NCBI GenBank assembly: GCA_033808805.1
Contig: JAPXMY010000004.1
Coordinates: 68,282 to 132,281, forward strand
Source: UBA1783 sp033808805
GTDB lineage: Bacteria; Bacillota_I; Bacilli_A; Erysipelotrichales; Erysipelotrichaceae
DNA length: 64,000 nucleotides
Reading direction: 5' to 3'
The first letter of the stretch is position 1, and each line of letters begins with the position of its first letter. This document shows positions 25,911 to 35,045 of the stretch, piece after piece. A model generated the notes under the pieces. It searched no databases. It was not told the origin of the DNA and was given only the letters and a program-made list of their open reading frames with translations. Both the position numbers and the translations under genes were made by a program.

Positions 25911-27257
25911 ATGATGAAAATTATATTAAAGAAAATTGAAGCTCCAAAAGTTGATGAAACATGTCAGGTTATTTTAACCGATGAGACAATGCGAGAAAGA
26001 AAGGGAAAAGTTTTAAAATTAAAAAAAGAGGCTAATCTTGATTATTTAGTTGTGTATTCAGATTTGGAAGATGGTAGTAATTTTGAATACTTAACAGGAT
26101 TTTTAACTAGATTTGAAGAGGGATTATTGGTAATTGGTCCCGAAAAGAATTATTTAATTACAGGTAATGAAAATGTTGATAAAGCTTCTATTTCTCGCAT
26201 TGAAGTTGAAGGAATTTTATATTCACCTTTCTCTTTACCTGATCAACCAGATATGTCTAATAAGTCATTGACTGATATTTTCATAGATATTGGGATGAAA
26301 AATAAGAGAATCGGTGTTTGTGGCTGGAAAAAAATAGAAAAAGGTTTTGATTTACCTTCATTTGTAATTGATAGTTTAAGGGAAGTGTCAGAGGATTTAG
26401 TAAATGCTACAGCGCTTTTTATAGATCCAGAAAAAGGCGCAAGGATTACAAATAATGCTAACGAAATAGCCCATTATTATTATGGAGCATCATTAGCTTC
26501 AAAGGGTATTTTATTAGCTATGGAAAAAATCAAAGTTGGAATGAAAGAAAAAGAATTGGCACAGTATTTGAATAATGAGGGACAAAGAGGGTCAGTTATA
26601 ACGATATGTGCTACTGGTAAGCGCTTTGAAAATGCCAATATATATCCATCAGAAAAAGAAATAAGGAAAGGAGATATCATCTCTCTGACTGTAGGCTATA
26701 AAGGTGGGTTGCAATCGAGATGTTGTTTTGTGGCTGATAGTATAGATGATGTTTCTGAAAACAATAAAGGATATTTAGAAAAATTAGCTATTCCTTACTT
26801 CAAGGCAATTGTCAGTTGGTTAGAAAAAGTAAAAGTTGGAATAAGCGGCGGTGAAATGTTTGATCTAGCTGAAGAGTTGCTGCCTTCAAACATTTACAAT
26901 AGAAAACTTAATCCAGGACATTTAATTGCTGATGAGGAGTGGCTGGCTTCACCGATATATAAAAACAGTGAAATATTGCTACAGTCTGGGATGCTTATTC
27001 AGTTTGACATTCTTACTTCCTTAACAGGAATGTCAGGTGTCAGTGTTGAAGGAGGAATAGCTTTAGCTGATGAAAAACTGCAACAGGAAATAAAGCAACA
27101 ATACCCTGAGCTATATAGCAAATTTATGGAAACAAGAAAATATATGATTGAGACTCTAGGTATTGATTTGCATCCGGATGTTTTACCGATGGGGAATGCT
27201 TCTGGATATTTCAAACCTTTCCTGTTAACTGATGAAGCCTTGGTAAAGGAAAGATAG
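25911..27257 (+). CDS. M24 (Xaa-Pro peptidase-like) protein with degenerate metal site
   Basis: This 448-residue protein has a creatinase/prolidase layout: an N-terminal creatinase-type domain (~1-180) and a pita-bread C-terminal domain. In the catalytic core, GDIISLTVGYKGGLQSRCC aligns with the GDxxxxDxGxxxxGYxSD region, but the two Asp ligands are Thr260 and Arg270. The His in NPGHLIADEEW is kept, and Glu is replaced by Asp in IQFDILTS. Peptidase activity with the usual two metals is therefore doubtful. RBS AGGGGGAAG. It is followed 11 bases later by an M20 hydrolase. Confidence 0.75.
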   Translation: MMKIILKKIEAPKVDETCQVILTDETMRERKGKVLKLKKEANLDYLVVYSDLEDGSNFEYLTGFLTRFEEGLLVIGPEKNYLITGNENVDKASISRIEVEGILYSPFSLPDQPDMSNKSLTDIFIDIGMKNKRIGVCGWKKIEKGFDLPSFVIDSLREVSEDLVNATALFIDPEKGARITNNANEIAHYYYGASLASKGILLAMEKIKVGMKEKELAQYLNNEGQRGSVITICATGKRFENANIYPSEKEIRKGDIISLTVGYKGGLQSRCCFVADSIDDVSENNKGYLEKLAIPYFKAIVSWLEKVKVGISGGEMFDLAEELLPSNIYNRKLNPGHLIADEEWLASPIYKNSEILLQSGMLIQFDILTSLTGMSGVSVEGGIALADEKLQQEIKQQYPELYSKFMETRKYMIETLGIDLHPDVLPMGNASGYFKPFLLTDEALVKER

Positions 27258-27268
27258 GGATACTTCTT

Positions 27269-28531
27269 ATGAGTACGAATCTGAAAAGGATTATTAATGA
27301 TTTAGAAAAATTAGCAACTTTTACGGCTACTCCGAATCAAGGTGTAACTAGAGTCAGTTACAGTAAAGAAGACAAATTGGCTAAACAGTTTCTGATTGAT
27401 AAAGCAAAAAAAATGAAACTGCATTATTATGAAGACGGTTATGGAACGTTGTTTATTAGAAAAGAAGGTAAAATTAAAGATGCTCCTGTTGTTATGCATG
27501 GCTCACATTATGACACGGTTTATAATGGGGGAGCTTTTGATGGTGCAGCAGGGATTATTGCTTCTTTGGAAGTAATGAGAGTTCTGGTTGAAGAAAAATT
27601 TGAAAACGATTATCCAATAGAAATGATAATTATGAATGCTGAAGAAGGTGGCATTTTTGGCCCAAGCACAGGAGTTTCTAATTCTAGAGCAATTGTGGGA
27701 ACAATGACTGAATGGGAATTGGATAACACAAGAAATAAATACGGACTAACCAAAAGGGAAGCGATGAAACAATATGGTCTGGAAGTAAATTTGGAAAAAG
27801 CTAAAAGAGATCCGGATACTATAAAGAATTTTGTTGAATTACATATTGAGCAAGGATCTATTTTAGATAGAAAAAATAAAGATATTGGAATTATTGAATA
27901 TTTAGCTGGAATTGGACGCTATTGGATCAGGTTTACTGGAGTCGGTGCAGATTCAACGATGAAAATGTCAAAAAGAAGAAATGCATTATTAGCCGCTTCT
28001 GATTTCACCGTTAGATTTGATGAGATAATTACTGAAATGGGTGAAGATATAACTGGCATGGTTGGACAAATGAAAATCATTCCTAATTCTAGTCAGTTTG
28101 TTCCTGAGTTTGTAGAGGGGAAAATTGAAATAAGAACTTTTAGCAAAGAGATTGCCTATAAATATGATTTCAATAAAATAATTTTAGATTTACTAAACAA
28201 TGTTGGCGACAAATATGGTGTTGATACATCTTTTGAAGAAATCAGGCGGATTAATTATCCAAACCCAACATCACCAAGTATTATGAATCAAGAAAATGTT
28301 GAGATACTAAAAGAAATATGTAATGAATTAGGATATTCCTATCTGATAATGAACAATGGAACAGGACACGATTCAATGATTATGACAGATTTTGTTGACA
28401 CCAACATGATATATGTTCCAAGTAAAAATGACGGTGTTTCTCATTGCCCAGAAGAGCTTACTGATTATCAGGACATTAAAAAGGGAGCTGATGTTTTACT
28501 TAATTTTATTAAAAGAATAAGTGTTAAATGA
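27269..28531 (+). CDS. M20-family amidohydrolase (N-carbamoyl-L-amino-acid hydrolase / allantoate amidohydrolase type)
   Basis: This 420-residue enzyme shows all expected di-metal ligands: HGSHYDTV, GGAFDGAAG, NAEEGGIFG, ELHIEQGSIL and C-terminal NGTGHDSMIM. Family members cleave N-carbamoyl amino acids, allantoate or ureidoglycolate. The exact substrate is open because no purine-degradation gene is nearby. It shares a transcript with the M24-like gene. Confidence 0.85.
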   Translation: MSTNLKRIINDLEKLATFTATPNQGVTRVSYSKEDKLAKQFLIDKAKKMKLHYYEDGYGTLFIRKEGKIKDAPVVMHGSHYDTVYNGGAFDGAAGIIASLEVMRVLVEEKFENDYPIEMIIMNAEEGGIFGPSTGVSNSRAIVGTMTEWELDNTRNKYGLTKREAMKQYGLEVNLEKAKRDPDTIKNFVELHIEQGSILDRKNKDIGIIEYLAGIGRYWIRFTGVGADSTMKMSKRRNALLAASDFTVRFDEIITEMGEDITGMVGQMKIIPNSSQFVPEFVEGKIEIRTFSKEIAYKYDFNKIILDLLNNVGDKYGVDTSFEEIRRINYPNPTSPSIMNQENVEILKEICNELGYSYLIMNNGTGHDSMIMTDFVDTNMIYVPSKNDGVSHCPEELTDYQDIKKGADVLLNFIKRISVK

Positions 28532-28611
28532 ATAAATTATTTGAATACCGATTCACTTGATTAGATATTAAACTTATAGTTATAAATAAAAGATCGATAG
28601 AATTTTGAGTC

Positions 28612-28648
28612 AACCCCAAAAGCTGAAAACACAGCTTGAGGGGTTTTT
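28612..28648 (+). terminator. terminator after the M20 gene
   Basis: A 14-position stem with a two-base internal loop (AACCCC..AAGCTG / CAGCTT..GGGGTT) followed by T5. Confidence 0.85.
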
Positions 28649-28690
28649 AAATATATAAATTAAAATAGGAAAAATATATTTAAATACCAA

Positions 28691-28719
28691 TTGACATCTA
28701 TACAAACATTGGATAATAT
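28691..28719 (+). promoter_or_regulatory. strong promoter of the YhfT-family gene
   Basis: TTGACA and TAATAT are 17 bases apart, leaving an untranslated leader of about 175 bases. Confidence 0.8.
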
Positions 28720-28731
28720 AAAGTTAGATGG

Positions 28732-28830
28732 AATATACGAAATTTTGTATATTAAGTTCTGGTGTATTTCTTATAATAAAAATTAGAATTGCTGCGGTTA
28801 CAATTCTAAAGAAGAAATCTTTTTTTGTTT
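28732..28830 (+). promoter_or_regulatory. structured 5' leader of the YhfT-family gene
   Basis: Two hairpins are visible: AATATAC/GTATATT and TAGAATTG/CAATTCTA. The second is followed about 15 bases later by T7. No known riboswitch consensus was recognised. The remainder of the gap 28532-28902 holds only the preceding terminator and the promoter. Confidence 0.4.
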
Positions 28831-28902
28831 TAAAGAAAATACTGCCAGAAACTAAATCATAATGAGCGGCGTTGAAAATTGCTTATATAGAAAGGAGAGT
28901 TT

Positions 28903-30174
28903 ATGCGCTATATTGTTATTTTCCTGGCAGGGGCACTGGGTGCTTTACTTGCTAACCGTGGTATTGCTGTATTTAATGATGCTGTACGTCCAATTGTTCC
29001 GGAATATCGTGAAGGACGTATGTCACGTGTTGAATTCGCTACCACAACATTTGGTTTGAGTTTTGGATTGGTTATCGGCTTCGGCTTGCCTTATTCATTA
29101 CTTTACTCAATAATACTGGTTCACTCACTCTGGTTAGGAACTGATATTATTGGGGCAATCTTTCCAGCAAAAACTGGTGATAATTGGTATCGCGACAAAG
29201 AAAGTCTGTTAGGTGCTGCTGGTGCATTTTTTGTTGGTGGGATTTATGGTGTAGGTCTTTTAGCTGGTTTAGAAGGTTTAAATGCTTTCTTCCAGGCGCT
29301 TCCAGTAAATGTATTCAGTGCTTGGATGAGCATCTCCAGTCCTATTACCTATGCTTTCATTGCCTTCCCGATTGTAGCTATTTTTAAGGATTATGGTTGG
29401 ATTAAAGGATTAATTTCAGCAGTTGTCGTTATTGTTTCCAGACAGGTATTTATTAAATTTGGCCTTGGTTATGAAGATGCCATAACAATGTTTTCAGGTA
29501 TTTTAATGTTGATTATTTTTGCGGTAACAGATAAAAGTGAAGAGCAGACAGATTTGGCTTCTCTTTTCTCGGACCGTATTGTCAACATTAGGAAAAATAT
29601 TATCTGGATTGCAATTATGGGAGCTATCTATGGATTAGCTTGTAACATTGGTTTACTGATGGAAGGCCCTACTTCATTAGGACAGGTTGCTGAAGGTGAT
29701 ATACCAAACGCAATTGCTACAACTATCGCCCGTGCGTTGAGTTTTGTCCCTTTAAAAGGATTGACAAGTTTAACAACAGGAACATTTGTTACTGATGGTT
29801 TTGGTTTTACTGCTACTGTAGGTTTGCTGGCACCTAATGCTATAATAGCTGCTGTTTTGGGTGCAGTAGTTATGTCTGCAGAAGCGTTGAGCTTGATTGT
29901 AGTCGCAAAATTATTTGACAAATTCCCTGGCATAAAGAAATCAGCTGATTCTATGAGAGATGCTATGACAGCATTGTTGGAAGTGGCTTTATTGGCTGGT
30001 TCTATGATTGCTGCTGGAAATATGATTGGTAATTTAGGTTATCTTGTTGTTGCTTCACTATATTGTGCAAACAGGTATTTCAAAAATCCAATCACAACTT
30101 TAGCTGTTGGACCAATAGCTACAATAATTGTTGCTTTACTAGCTAACTTATTAGCCTTCATTGGATTGTTTTAA
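28903..30174 (+). CDS. YhfT-family integral membrane protein
   Basis: This 423-residue protein has about 11-12 hydrophobic segments. The N-terminus LLANRGIAVFNDAVRPIVPEYREGRMSR and later AAVLGAVVMSAEALSL match my recollection of E. coli YhfT. YhfT lies in an operon with a phosphotriesterase-like protein and an alanine-racemase-like protein and is a putative transporter. Function here is unknown. RBS AAAGGAGAG. It is monocistronic, with its own promoter and terminator. Confidence 0.8.
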   Translation: MRYIVIFLAGALGALLANRGIAVFNDAVRPIVPEYREGRMSRVEFATTTFGLSFGLVIGFGLPYSLLYSIILVHSLWLGTDIIGAIFPAKTGDNWYRDKESLLGAAGAFFVGGIYGVGLLAGLEGLNAFFQALPVNVFSAWMSISSPITYAFIAFPIVAIFKDYGWIKGLISAVVVIVSRQVFIKFGLGYEDAITMFSGILMLIIFAVTDKSEEQTDLASLFSDRIVNIRKNIIWIAIMGAIYGLACNIGLLMEGPTSLGQVAEGDIPNAIATTIARALSFVPLKGLTSLTTGTFVTDGFGFTATVGLLAPNAIIAAVLGAVVMSAEALSLIVVAKLFDKFPGIKKSADSMRDAMTALLEVALLAGSMIAAGNMIGNLGYLVVASLYCANRYFKNPITTLAVGPIATIIVALLANLLAFIGLF

Positions 30175-30202
30175 TTAAGAGTAATTTAAAACAACAATAA
30201 AG

Positions 30203-30233
30203 ACCAGTACCGTATGACAGGTATTGGTTTTTA
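30203..30233 (+). terminator. terminator of the YhfT-family gene
   Basis: Arms ACCAGTACC and GGTATTGGT (one G-T pair) followed by TTTTATT. Confidence 0.8.
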
Positions 30234-30281
30234 TTAGCAGTTACATTAACTTATATATTAATTATAAATAAAGAAAATTGG

Positions 30282-30290
30282 TGTTATACT
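30282..30290 (+). promoter_or_regulatory. extended -10 promoter of the riboflavin kinase gene
   Basis: TGTTATACT with a weak TTATAA 17 bases upstream of the -10. The flanking bases are repeated at 30852-30866. Confidence 0.55.
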
Positions 30291-30378
30291 GAAAGTACGG
30301 TGATTTTTAGCAATAAATCTGATAAAGTCATCTGAACTGATACAGTTTTAGGAATTATCATTGTGTTAAGGAGAATTT

Positions 30379-30792
30379 ATGGAAGAAAGAATAGATCAGG
30401 CTCCTGTTTTTGAAACTAAGGGAATTGTGATCGCAGGTCGTGGTGTAGGGAAAAGAATTGGAGTTCCAACCGCAAATTTAAAAATCGAAAACAAAGAAAA
30501 TCTACCAGCTCCAGGGGTATATGTATCGAGGATTTTTCTTGATGGTCAGACTCTATTTGGCGTTACCCATATTGGAGAACGCCCTACCTTTGATGACAGC
30601 AGAGATATATCTTTTGAAGTCCATATTCTTGATTTTGAAAAAAATATTTATGGATGTGAAATTACAATCCAACTGTTTTATAAAATAAGAGAACCCCAGA
30701 AGTTTACTGGAGCAGAGACTTTGGTACAACAAATCAATAAGGACTGCAAGGTTGCTAAAGAATATTGGAAAAGTAAAAATGAAGGTCTTTAA
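30379..30792 (+). CDS. stand-alone riboflavin kinase
   Basis: This 137-residue protein corresponds to the C-terminal kinase half of RibF: GIVIAGRGVGKRIGVPTANL (nucleotide/flavin loop with PTAN), GVYVSRIF, THIGERPTF and the catalytic Glu in ISFEVHILDF. It phosphorylates riboflavin to FMN. The FAD synthetase half is absent, so a full RibF probably exists elsewhere. RBS AAGGAGAA. Confidence 0.88.
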   Translation: MEERIDQAPVFETKGIVIAGRGVGKRIGVPTANLKIENKENLPAPGVYVSRIFLDGQTLFGVTHIGERPTFDDSRDISFEVHILDFEKNIYGCEITIQLFYKIREPQKFTGAETLVQQINKDCKVAKEYWKSKNEGL

Positions 30793-30854
30793 AAGATATA
30801 TAAAAAAACTATACCAAACATATAAAACCACTTTAATCGAATAGGCTTGAGTGG

Positions 30855-30863
30855 TGTTATACT
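30855..30863 (+). promoter_or_regulatory. extended -10 promoter before the LURP-one gene
   Basis: TGTTATACT, in a 15-base context identical to that upstream of the riboflavin kinase gene. It is partly inside an ACCACT/AGTGGT inverted repeat (30827-30855). Confidence 0.55.
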
Positions 30864-30890
30864 GAAGATGTAAACAGGAGGGTTATGTTT

Positions 30891-31388
30891 ATGAAAATGT
30901 ATGTTCAACAAAAGATATTCAGACTTGCTGATGAATTTACCGTTTATGGAGAAAACAAGGAGCCTTTGTATTATGTTTATGGAAAGTTATTTTCTTGGAC
31001 TAAGCAGTTACTCATCTGTGATGCTGACAAACAGGATGTTGGTTTTATAAAACAGGAGTTTTTCTCTTTTCTGCCAAAATTTTACTTTTATGTTGATAAT
31101 GTACAAATAGGAGAAATACAAAAAAAGTTTACCTTCTTTCGTCCCAGCTATTATGTTGAAGGATTAAACTGGGAATGTGAAGGAGATTTCTGGGCTCATA
31201 ATTACACAATAACTCAAAATGGCGAAACTATCGCAACGATAAAAAAAGAATGGCTCAGCTGGGGCGACCATTATACCATTGATGTAGTTGATGAAATTAA
31301 CAGTTTAGAAGTATTACTGGTCTGCTTAACAATAGATGCCTGCCTGCAAATGGAAGGTAGCAGCGCCAGTGCCAGTTCAGCTGATTAA
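30891..31388 (+). CDS. LURP-one-related (YxjI-like) protein
   Basis: This ~165-residue protein has the tubby-like LURP-one beta-barrel pattern: MYVQQKIFRLADEFTVYGENKEPLYYVYGK, IKQEFFSFLPKFYFYV and a C-terminal hydrophobic helix (EVLLVCLTIDACL). ATG 30891 is preferred because RBS AGGAGGG is only two bases from the ATG at 30885. Function unknown; membrane-surface association is suggested for the family. Fourteen bases separate it from the DUF2500 gene. Confidence 0.8.
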   Translation: MKMYVQQKIFRLADEFTVYGENKEPLYYVYGKLFSWTKQLLICDADKQDVGFIKQEFFSFLPKFYFYVDNVQIGEIQKKFTFFRPSYYVEGLNWECEGDFWAHNYTITQNGETIATIKKEWLSWGDHYTIDVVDEINSLEVLLVCLTIDACLQMEGSSASASSAD

Positions 31389-31402
31389 AGGAGAAGACTA
31401 TT

Positions 31403-31756
31403 ATGTTTGAGTTTATGTTTGCGCTTGTACCACTACTTGTTTTGGGTGTGTTCATATATACTGCCTATACTTTAATAAGTCAAAAGATCAAAGATGATGC
31501 TTCACCAATCTTAAGAGTGCTAGCGACAGTAACAGCTAAAAGAATAAATGTTTCGACTCATCTTCATACAACAGGAACTAATCATCACCATCACACTTCA
31601 ACAAGTACAAGCCACTATGTAACTTTCGAATTGGAGAGTGGTGAAAGAAAAGAATTTCATGTTTATGGTAAAGAATATGGTTTGCTGGTTGAAAAAGATC
31701 GTGGTTATCTGACATATCAGGGTAGCAGATTCAAAGGCTTTGAAATCATATCTTAA
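31403..31756 (+). CDS. DUF2500 family membrane protein
   Basis: This 117-residue protein has one N-terminal transmembrane helix (FALVPLLVLGVFIYTAYTLI), VLATVTAKR, a His/Thr/Ser-rich loop (THLHTTGTNHHHHTST) and FELESGERKEFHVYGKEYGLL. These are the hallmarks of DUF2500. The His cluster could bind metal, though this is untested. RBS AAAGGAGAA. Confidence 0.85.
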   Translation: MFEFMFALVPLLVLGVFIYTAYTLISQKIKDDASPILRVLATVTAKRINVSTHLHTTGTNHHHHTSTSTSHYVTFELESGERKEFHVYGKEYGLLVEKDRGYLTYQGSRFKGFEIIS

Positions 31757-31823
31757 TGGTTTTGCTTGTTAGTTTTTAATTTATAAATTAAAATAGATAT
31801 GTTAACTTAAAAAGGAGAGGGTT

Positions 31824-33599
31824 ATGAATATGAAAAAGATTTTACAATTACTGCTGGTAATATTAATGGTCTTATCTTTATTCGGATGTAAAAAACCCGA
31901 AGTAGTTGTGGAGGAAGATCCACTTGATGAAACTTTCCAACAAATAATTGATGAATGGTTCATTGAAGATATGAGCGAGGATTATCTAAGTCTTCACTTT
32001 GGCCTTGTCAATCCAGAAAAATTTGGAATTACCGATGTCGAAGTTACTTTAGGAGAGATTGAAATTGAAGATGATTATGATGGTTACCTTGAAAGACTGG
32101 AAGTTTTGAACAACTATGATATTAGTAATTTAAATAGAACACAGCTGATTACCTATAAAGCTTTAATTTCCTATTACAATAAAATGCAGTCATATTTAGA
32201 TTCTGAATATGATTATGGTTTTGTCTTTACCCCTAATAGAGGTGTCAACAACAACCTGATTACCAACTTTACGGAGTTTGAACTTAGAAGTGAACAGGAT
32301 GCTAAAGATTTGATTACCTTAGTTTTGGATGCTGAAAGATACATCGATTTATGTATTGATTATACTAGAGAACAGGCTGAAGAAGGTATTGTTCAAAAGG
32401 ATGCAGTAATCGATAAGATTATTGATTCCTGTGAAAGATTTATTTCACGTGTTGAAGATAATGAAGTTATCAAGGCTTACAATGCTTCTATTGAAAAGCT
32501 TGAGCTGGCTAATGAAGAAGAGCTTAAACAGCAGCTCTCTGATGCGGTTATCAATACCCTGATTCCTGCCTATCAGAAAATAATTGACTTCTATCAAGGC
32601 CTATATGGTAAATGCACTAATCCTGATGGTTTGTTCTACTATGAAGGTGGAACAGCTTATTATGAAGTAATCTTTTTGGGTGGAGTATCTTCAACTGATA
32701 GAACTGTTGACAAATGGGCGGCTACAATGAGAAGTGCAATTAAAAATGTTATTAAAAAGATTACTGCGGTATCTAACAAGATGAGCTATAACGATTATAA
32801 CAAGTGGTCAAGTGGAGCAAACCATTATGGTTATAAAGATCCTTATGAAATGATTGAATTTGTAAAGGGTCAGATGAAAGATGACTTTCCAGCTATTCCA
32901 GATGTTGAGTATTCAGTTAATTATCTGGACCCTACAGTAACAAGTGACAATATTGCGGCTTACTATCTGATAGCAGCATATGATAATCTGTCAAATAACG
33001 TTATTAAAGTAAATGAAACCTATAGTAAGGATTCACCAGATGATATGGCAATAACCTTGGTACACGAAGCTTATCCGGGACATTTATATCAACATACCTA
33101 TTACTTCACACACCATCCTTCTCAGAAAATCAGATACAATGTTGGATTTATCGGTTATTCTGAAGGTTGGGCAATGTATTCAGAAGAATATGGCTACAGA
33201 TATTATGAAAAGAGCAAGGATATTGCAGAGCTTGAAATTCTGTATTTGAGATTTAACTATTATCTACAGGCTTATTGTGATATGTTGATTAACTATTATG
33301 GATATCAGGTTGATGATGTAGCTAATTATTTAACCGAATTCTTTGGTGAAAGCTATGCTTACTCTTTAGCAGAAAACATCTACGATACTTTGATTGGTGA
33401 TCCAAGTATGTTTACGCCATATGCCTTCGGTTATTATCAGATGACTTCACTTTATGATAAAGCCCAAAAAGCTTTAGATAAGGATTTCAATGTTAAAGAA
33501 TTCAATACTTTAATTCTTGATACCGGTGATGTTGACTTTGATACCTTAACCTGGATTGTTGATGAGTATATCGCTTCAAAAACAACACCAAAGGAATAA
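31824..33599 (+). CDS. DUF885 family lipoprotein, predicted metallopeptidase
   Basis: This 591-residue lipoprotein has lipobox SLFGC. The DUF885 core contains TLVHEAYPGHLYQH (HExxPGH zinc site) and IGYSEGWAMYSEEYG with the third ligand Glu region. The family resembles M32-type carboxypeptidases. It probably degrades peptides at the outer face of the membrane. RBS AAAGGAGAGGG; a second ATG at 31830 is possible. Confidence 0.88.
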   Translation: MNMKKILQLLLVILMVLSLFGCKKPEVVVEEDPLDETFQQIIDEWFIEDMSEDYLSLHFGLVNPEKFGITDVEVTLGEIEIEDDYDGYLERLEVLNNYDISNLNRTQLITYKALISYYNKMQSYLDSEYDYGFVFTPNRGVNNNLITNFTEFELRSEQDAKDLITLVLDAERYIDLCIDYTREQAEEGIVQKDAVIDKIIDSCERFISRVEDNEVIKAYNASIEKLELANEEELKQQLSDAVINTLIPAYQKIIDFYQGLYGKCTNPDGLFYYEGGTAYYEVIFLGGVSSTDRTVDKWAATMRSAIKNVIKKITAVSNKMSYNDYNKWSSGANHYGYKDPYEMIEFVKGQMKDDFPAIPDVEYSVNYLDPTVTSDNIAAYYLIAAYDNLSNNVIKVNETYSKDSPDDMAITLVHEAYPGHLYQHTYYFTHHPSQKIRYNVGFIGYSEGWAMYSEEYGYRYYEKSKDIAELEILYLRFNYYLQAYCDMLINYYGYQVDDVANYLTEFFGESYAYSLAENIYDTLIGDPSMFTPYAFGYYQMTSLYDKAQKALDKDFNVKEFNTLILDTGDVDFDTLTWIVDEYIASKTTPKE

Positions 33600-33617
33600 A
33601 AATATATATAAAAACAG

Positions 33618-33642
33618 GGAGAACATATCGTTCTCCTTTATT
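33618..33642 (+). terminator. terminator of the DUF885 gene
   Basis: Arms GGAGAAC and GTTCTCC with a five-base loop, followed by TTTATT. Confidence 0.65.
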
Positions 33643-33768
33643 GTGCTTATTATTACTTTATTCACAAGGAAGCTAAAAATATTCTTTTTCAGCTGTCTTT
33701 TTGTTAATATTATATTAGGTAGAATAAAAATAAGGGCAATAATTTAAATAAGAAAAGGAGATAATAAT

Positions 33769-35043
33769 ATGATTTTAACCAAAGATCAGCAAGCTATTCT
33801 CGACGGCAGCAAGGGGGAAACCATGGCAAAAGTCATGAAAACTCTTGTTATGTACGGGAAAGCTTTTGATGCTGAAAAAATGGTAGAGGTTACCAGCAAG
33901 CACAACCATCTTGTAACCTCTTTTGGTTTGGGTGTTCTAGATCCGGTATATCAGTTGATGGATAAATTGATTGAGGCGGATGCTGTTTCACTTCAGACCT
34001 TCAGCTGCGATCCTAGACCGGTAGATAAAAATGTTCCTGCCAACTTTATTCAAAGACTGGTCTTCAATAAATTCATGTATAACAAACAGGATTTCTATGA
34101 AGGCCAATTACAGAAATTAGGCTTGATGGATAAAGATGCCTTTACCTGTACCTGCTATATGGATCAGGTAGGAAACAAACCTGATAAGGGAGAAATTTTA
34201 TCCTGGTCTGAATCAAGTGCTGTTGTTTACGCTAACTCAGTGCTGGGAGCAAGATGCAACAGAAACTCAGGAATTATGGATCTTATGGGTTCAATTGTGG
34301 GCTATGTTCCTTATTTCGGCTTGTTGACTGATGAAGGAAGAAAGGCTAAATGGATTATCAAAGTTGAAACAACTAAAAAACCAGAAGCTCAACTTTTAGG
34401 AAGTGCTATTGGTATGAAGGTTATGGAAGATGTTCCTTATGTAATCGGTTTAGATAAGTGGCTGGGAACAGAACTGACAGAAGAGGCATGTACATATCTG
34501 AAGGATTTTGGTGCTGCTACTGCTTCTAATGGGGCGGTAGGACTATATCACATTGACAATCTGACACCTGAAGCAAAAGAATCAGGCAGAGAACTGATTG
34601 TAGAAGATGCCAAAGAATATGTTATTGATGACAAGGAAATACAGAGAATATATGATAGTTATCCGATAATCTGGAAAGATATTAATGCGAAACCTAAATT
34701 ATGTTTTATGGGCTGTCCTCATATGTCTTTACAACAGTTAAAAGACTGGACAGACAAAGTTGAAAAAGCCTTAAAAGAGTATGGAAACAGCAAGGTAGTT
34801 ATTCCAACGGTCTTTACAGCTGCTCCAGCAGTAATTAAGGAATTTAAGAAAACAGAACATTATTCTCGTTTTGCCAAGACGGGAATCATCTTATCTTATA
34901 TTTGCCCACTGATGTATATGAACAATCCTACTGTTGGCAAAACACCAGTAATAACATCAAGTAATAAACTGCGCACCTATACAAGTGCCAGATATTACAC
35001 TGATGATGAAATTCTGGTTCAAATCACCAAAGGAGGTAACTAG
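33769..35043 (+). CDS. aconitase X catalytic (large) subunit
   Basis: This 424-residue protein starts LTKDQQAILDGSKGETMAKVMKTLV, the hallmark of aconitase X (DUF521). Cys ligands for an Fe-S cluster are plausible at FSCDPRP, TCTCYMD, ARCNRNSG and FMGCPHMS. Family members dehydrate cis-3-hydroxy-L-proline (bacteria) or phosphomevalonate (archaea). It is followed two bases later by its small subunit and then an enoate-reductase-like gene. RBS AAAGGAG. Confidence 0.9.
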   Translation: MILTKDQQAILDGSKGETMAKVMKTLVMYGKAFDAEKMVEVTSKHNHLVTSFGLGVLDPVYQLMDKLIEADAVSLQTFSCDPRPVDKNVPANFIQRLVFNKFMYNKQDFYEGQLQKLGLMDKDAFTCTCYMDQVGNKPDKGEILSWSESSAVVYANSVLGARCNRNSGIMDLMGSIVGYVPYFGLLTDEGRKAKWIIKVETTKKPEAQLLGSAIGMKVMEDVPYVIGLDKWLGTELTEEACTYLKDFGAATASNGAVGLYHIDNLTPEAKESGRELIVEDAKEYVIDDKEIQRIYDSYPIIWKDINAKPKLCFMGCPHMSLQQLKDWTDKVEKALKEYGNSKVVIPTVFTAAPAVIKEFKKTEHYSRFAKTGIILSYICPLMYMNNPTVGKTPVITSSNKLRTYTSARYYTDDEILVQITKGGN

Positions 35044-35045
35044 TT

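Noticed and set aside
28862..29059. 65-codon ORF overlapping the YhfT start
   Set aside because: Alternate frame of YhfT without its own RBS.
30234..30378. FMN riboswitch before the riboflavin kinase
   Set aside because: The 145-base gap lacks the conserved FMN aptamer segments that I would expect.
33556..33747. 63-codon ORF after the DUF885 gene
   Set aside because: It begins inside DUF885 and reads through its terminator; low-complexity Ile/Phe composition.
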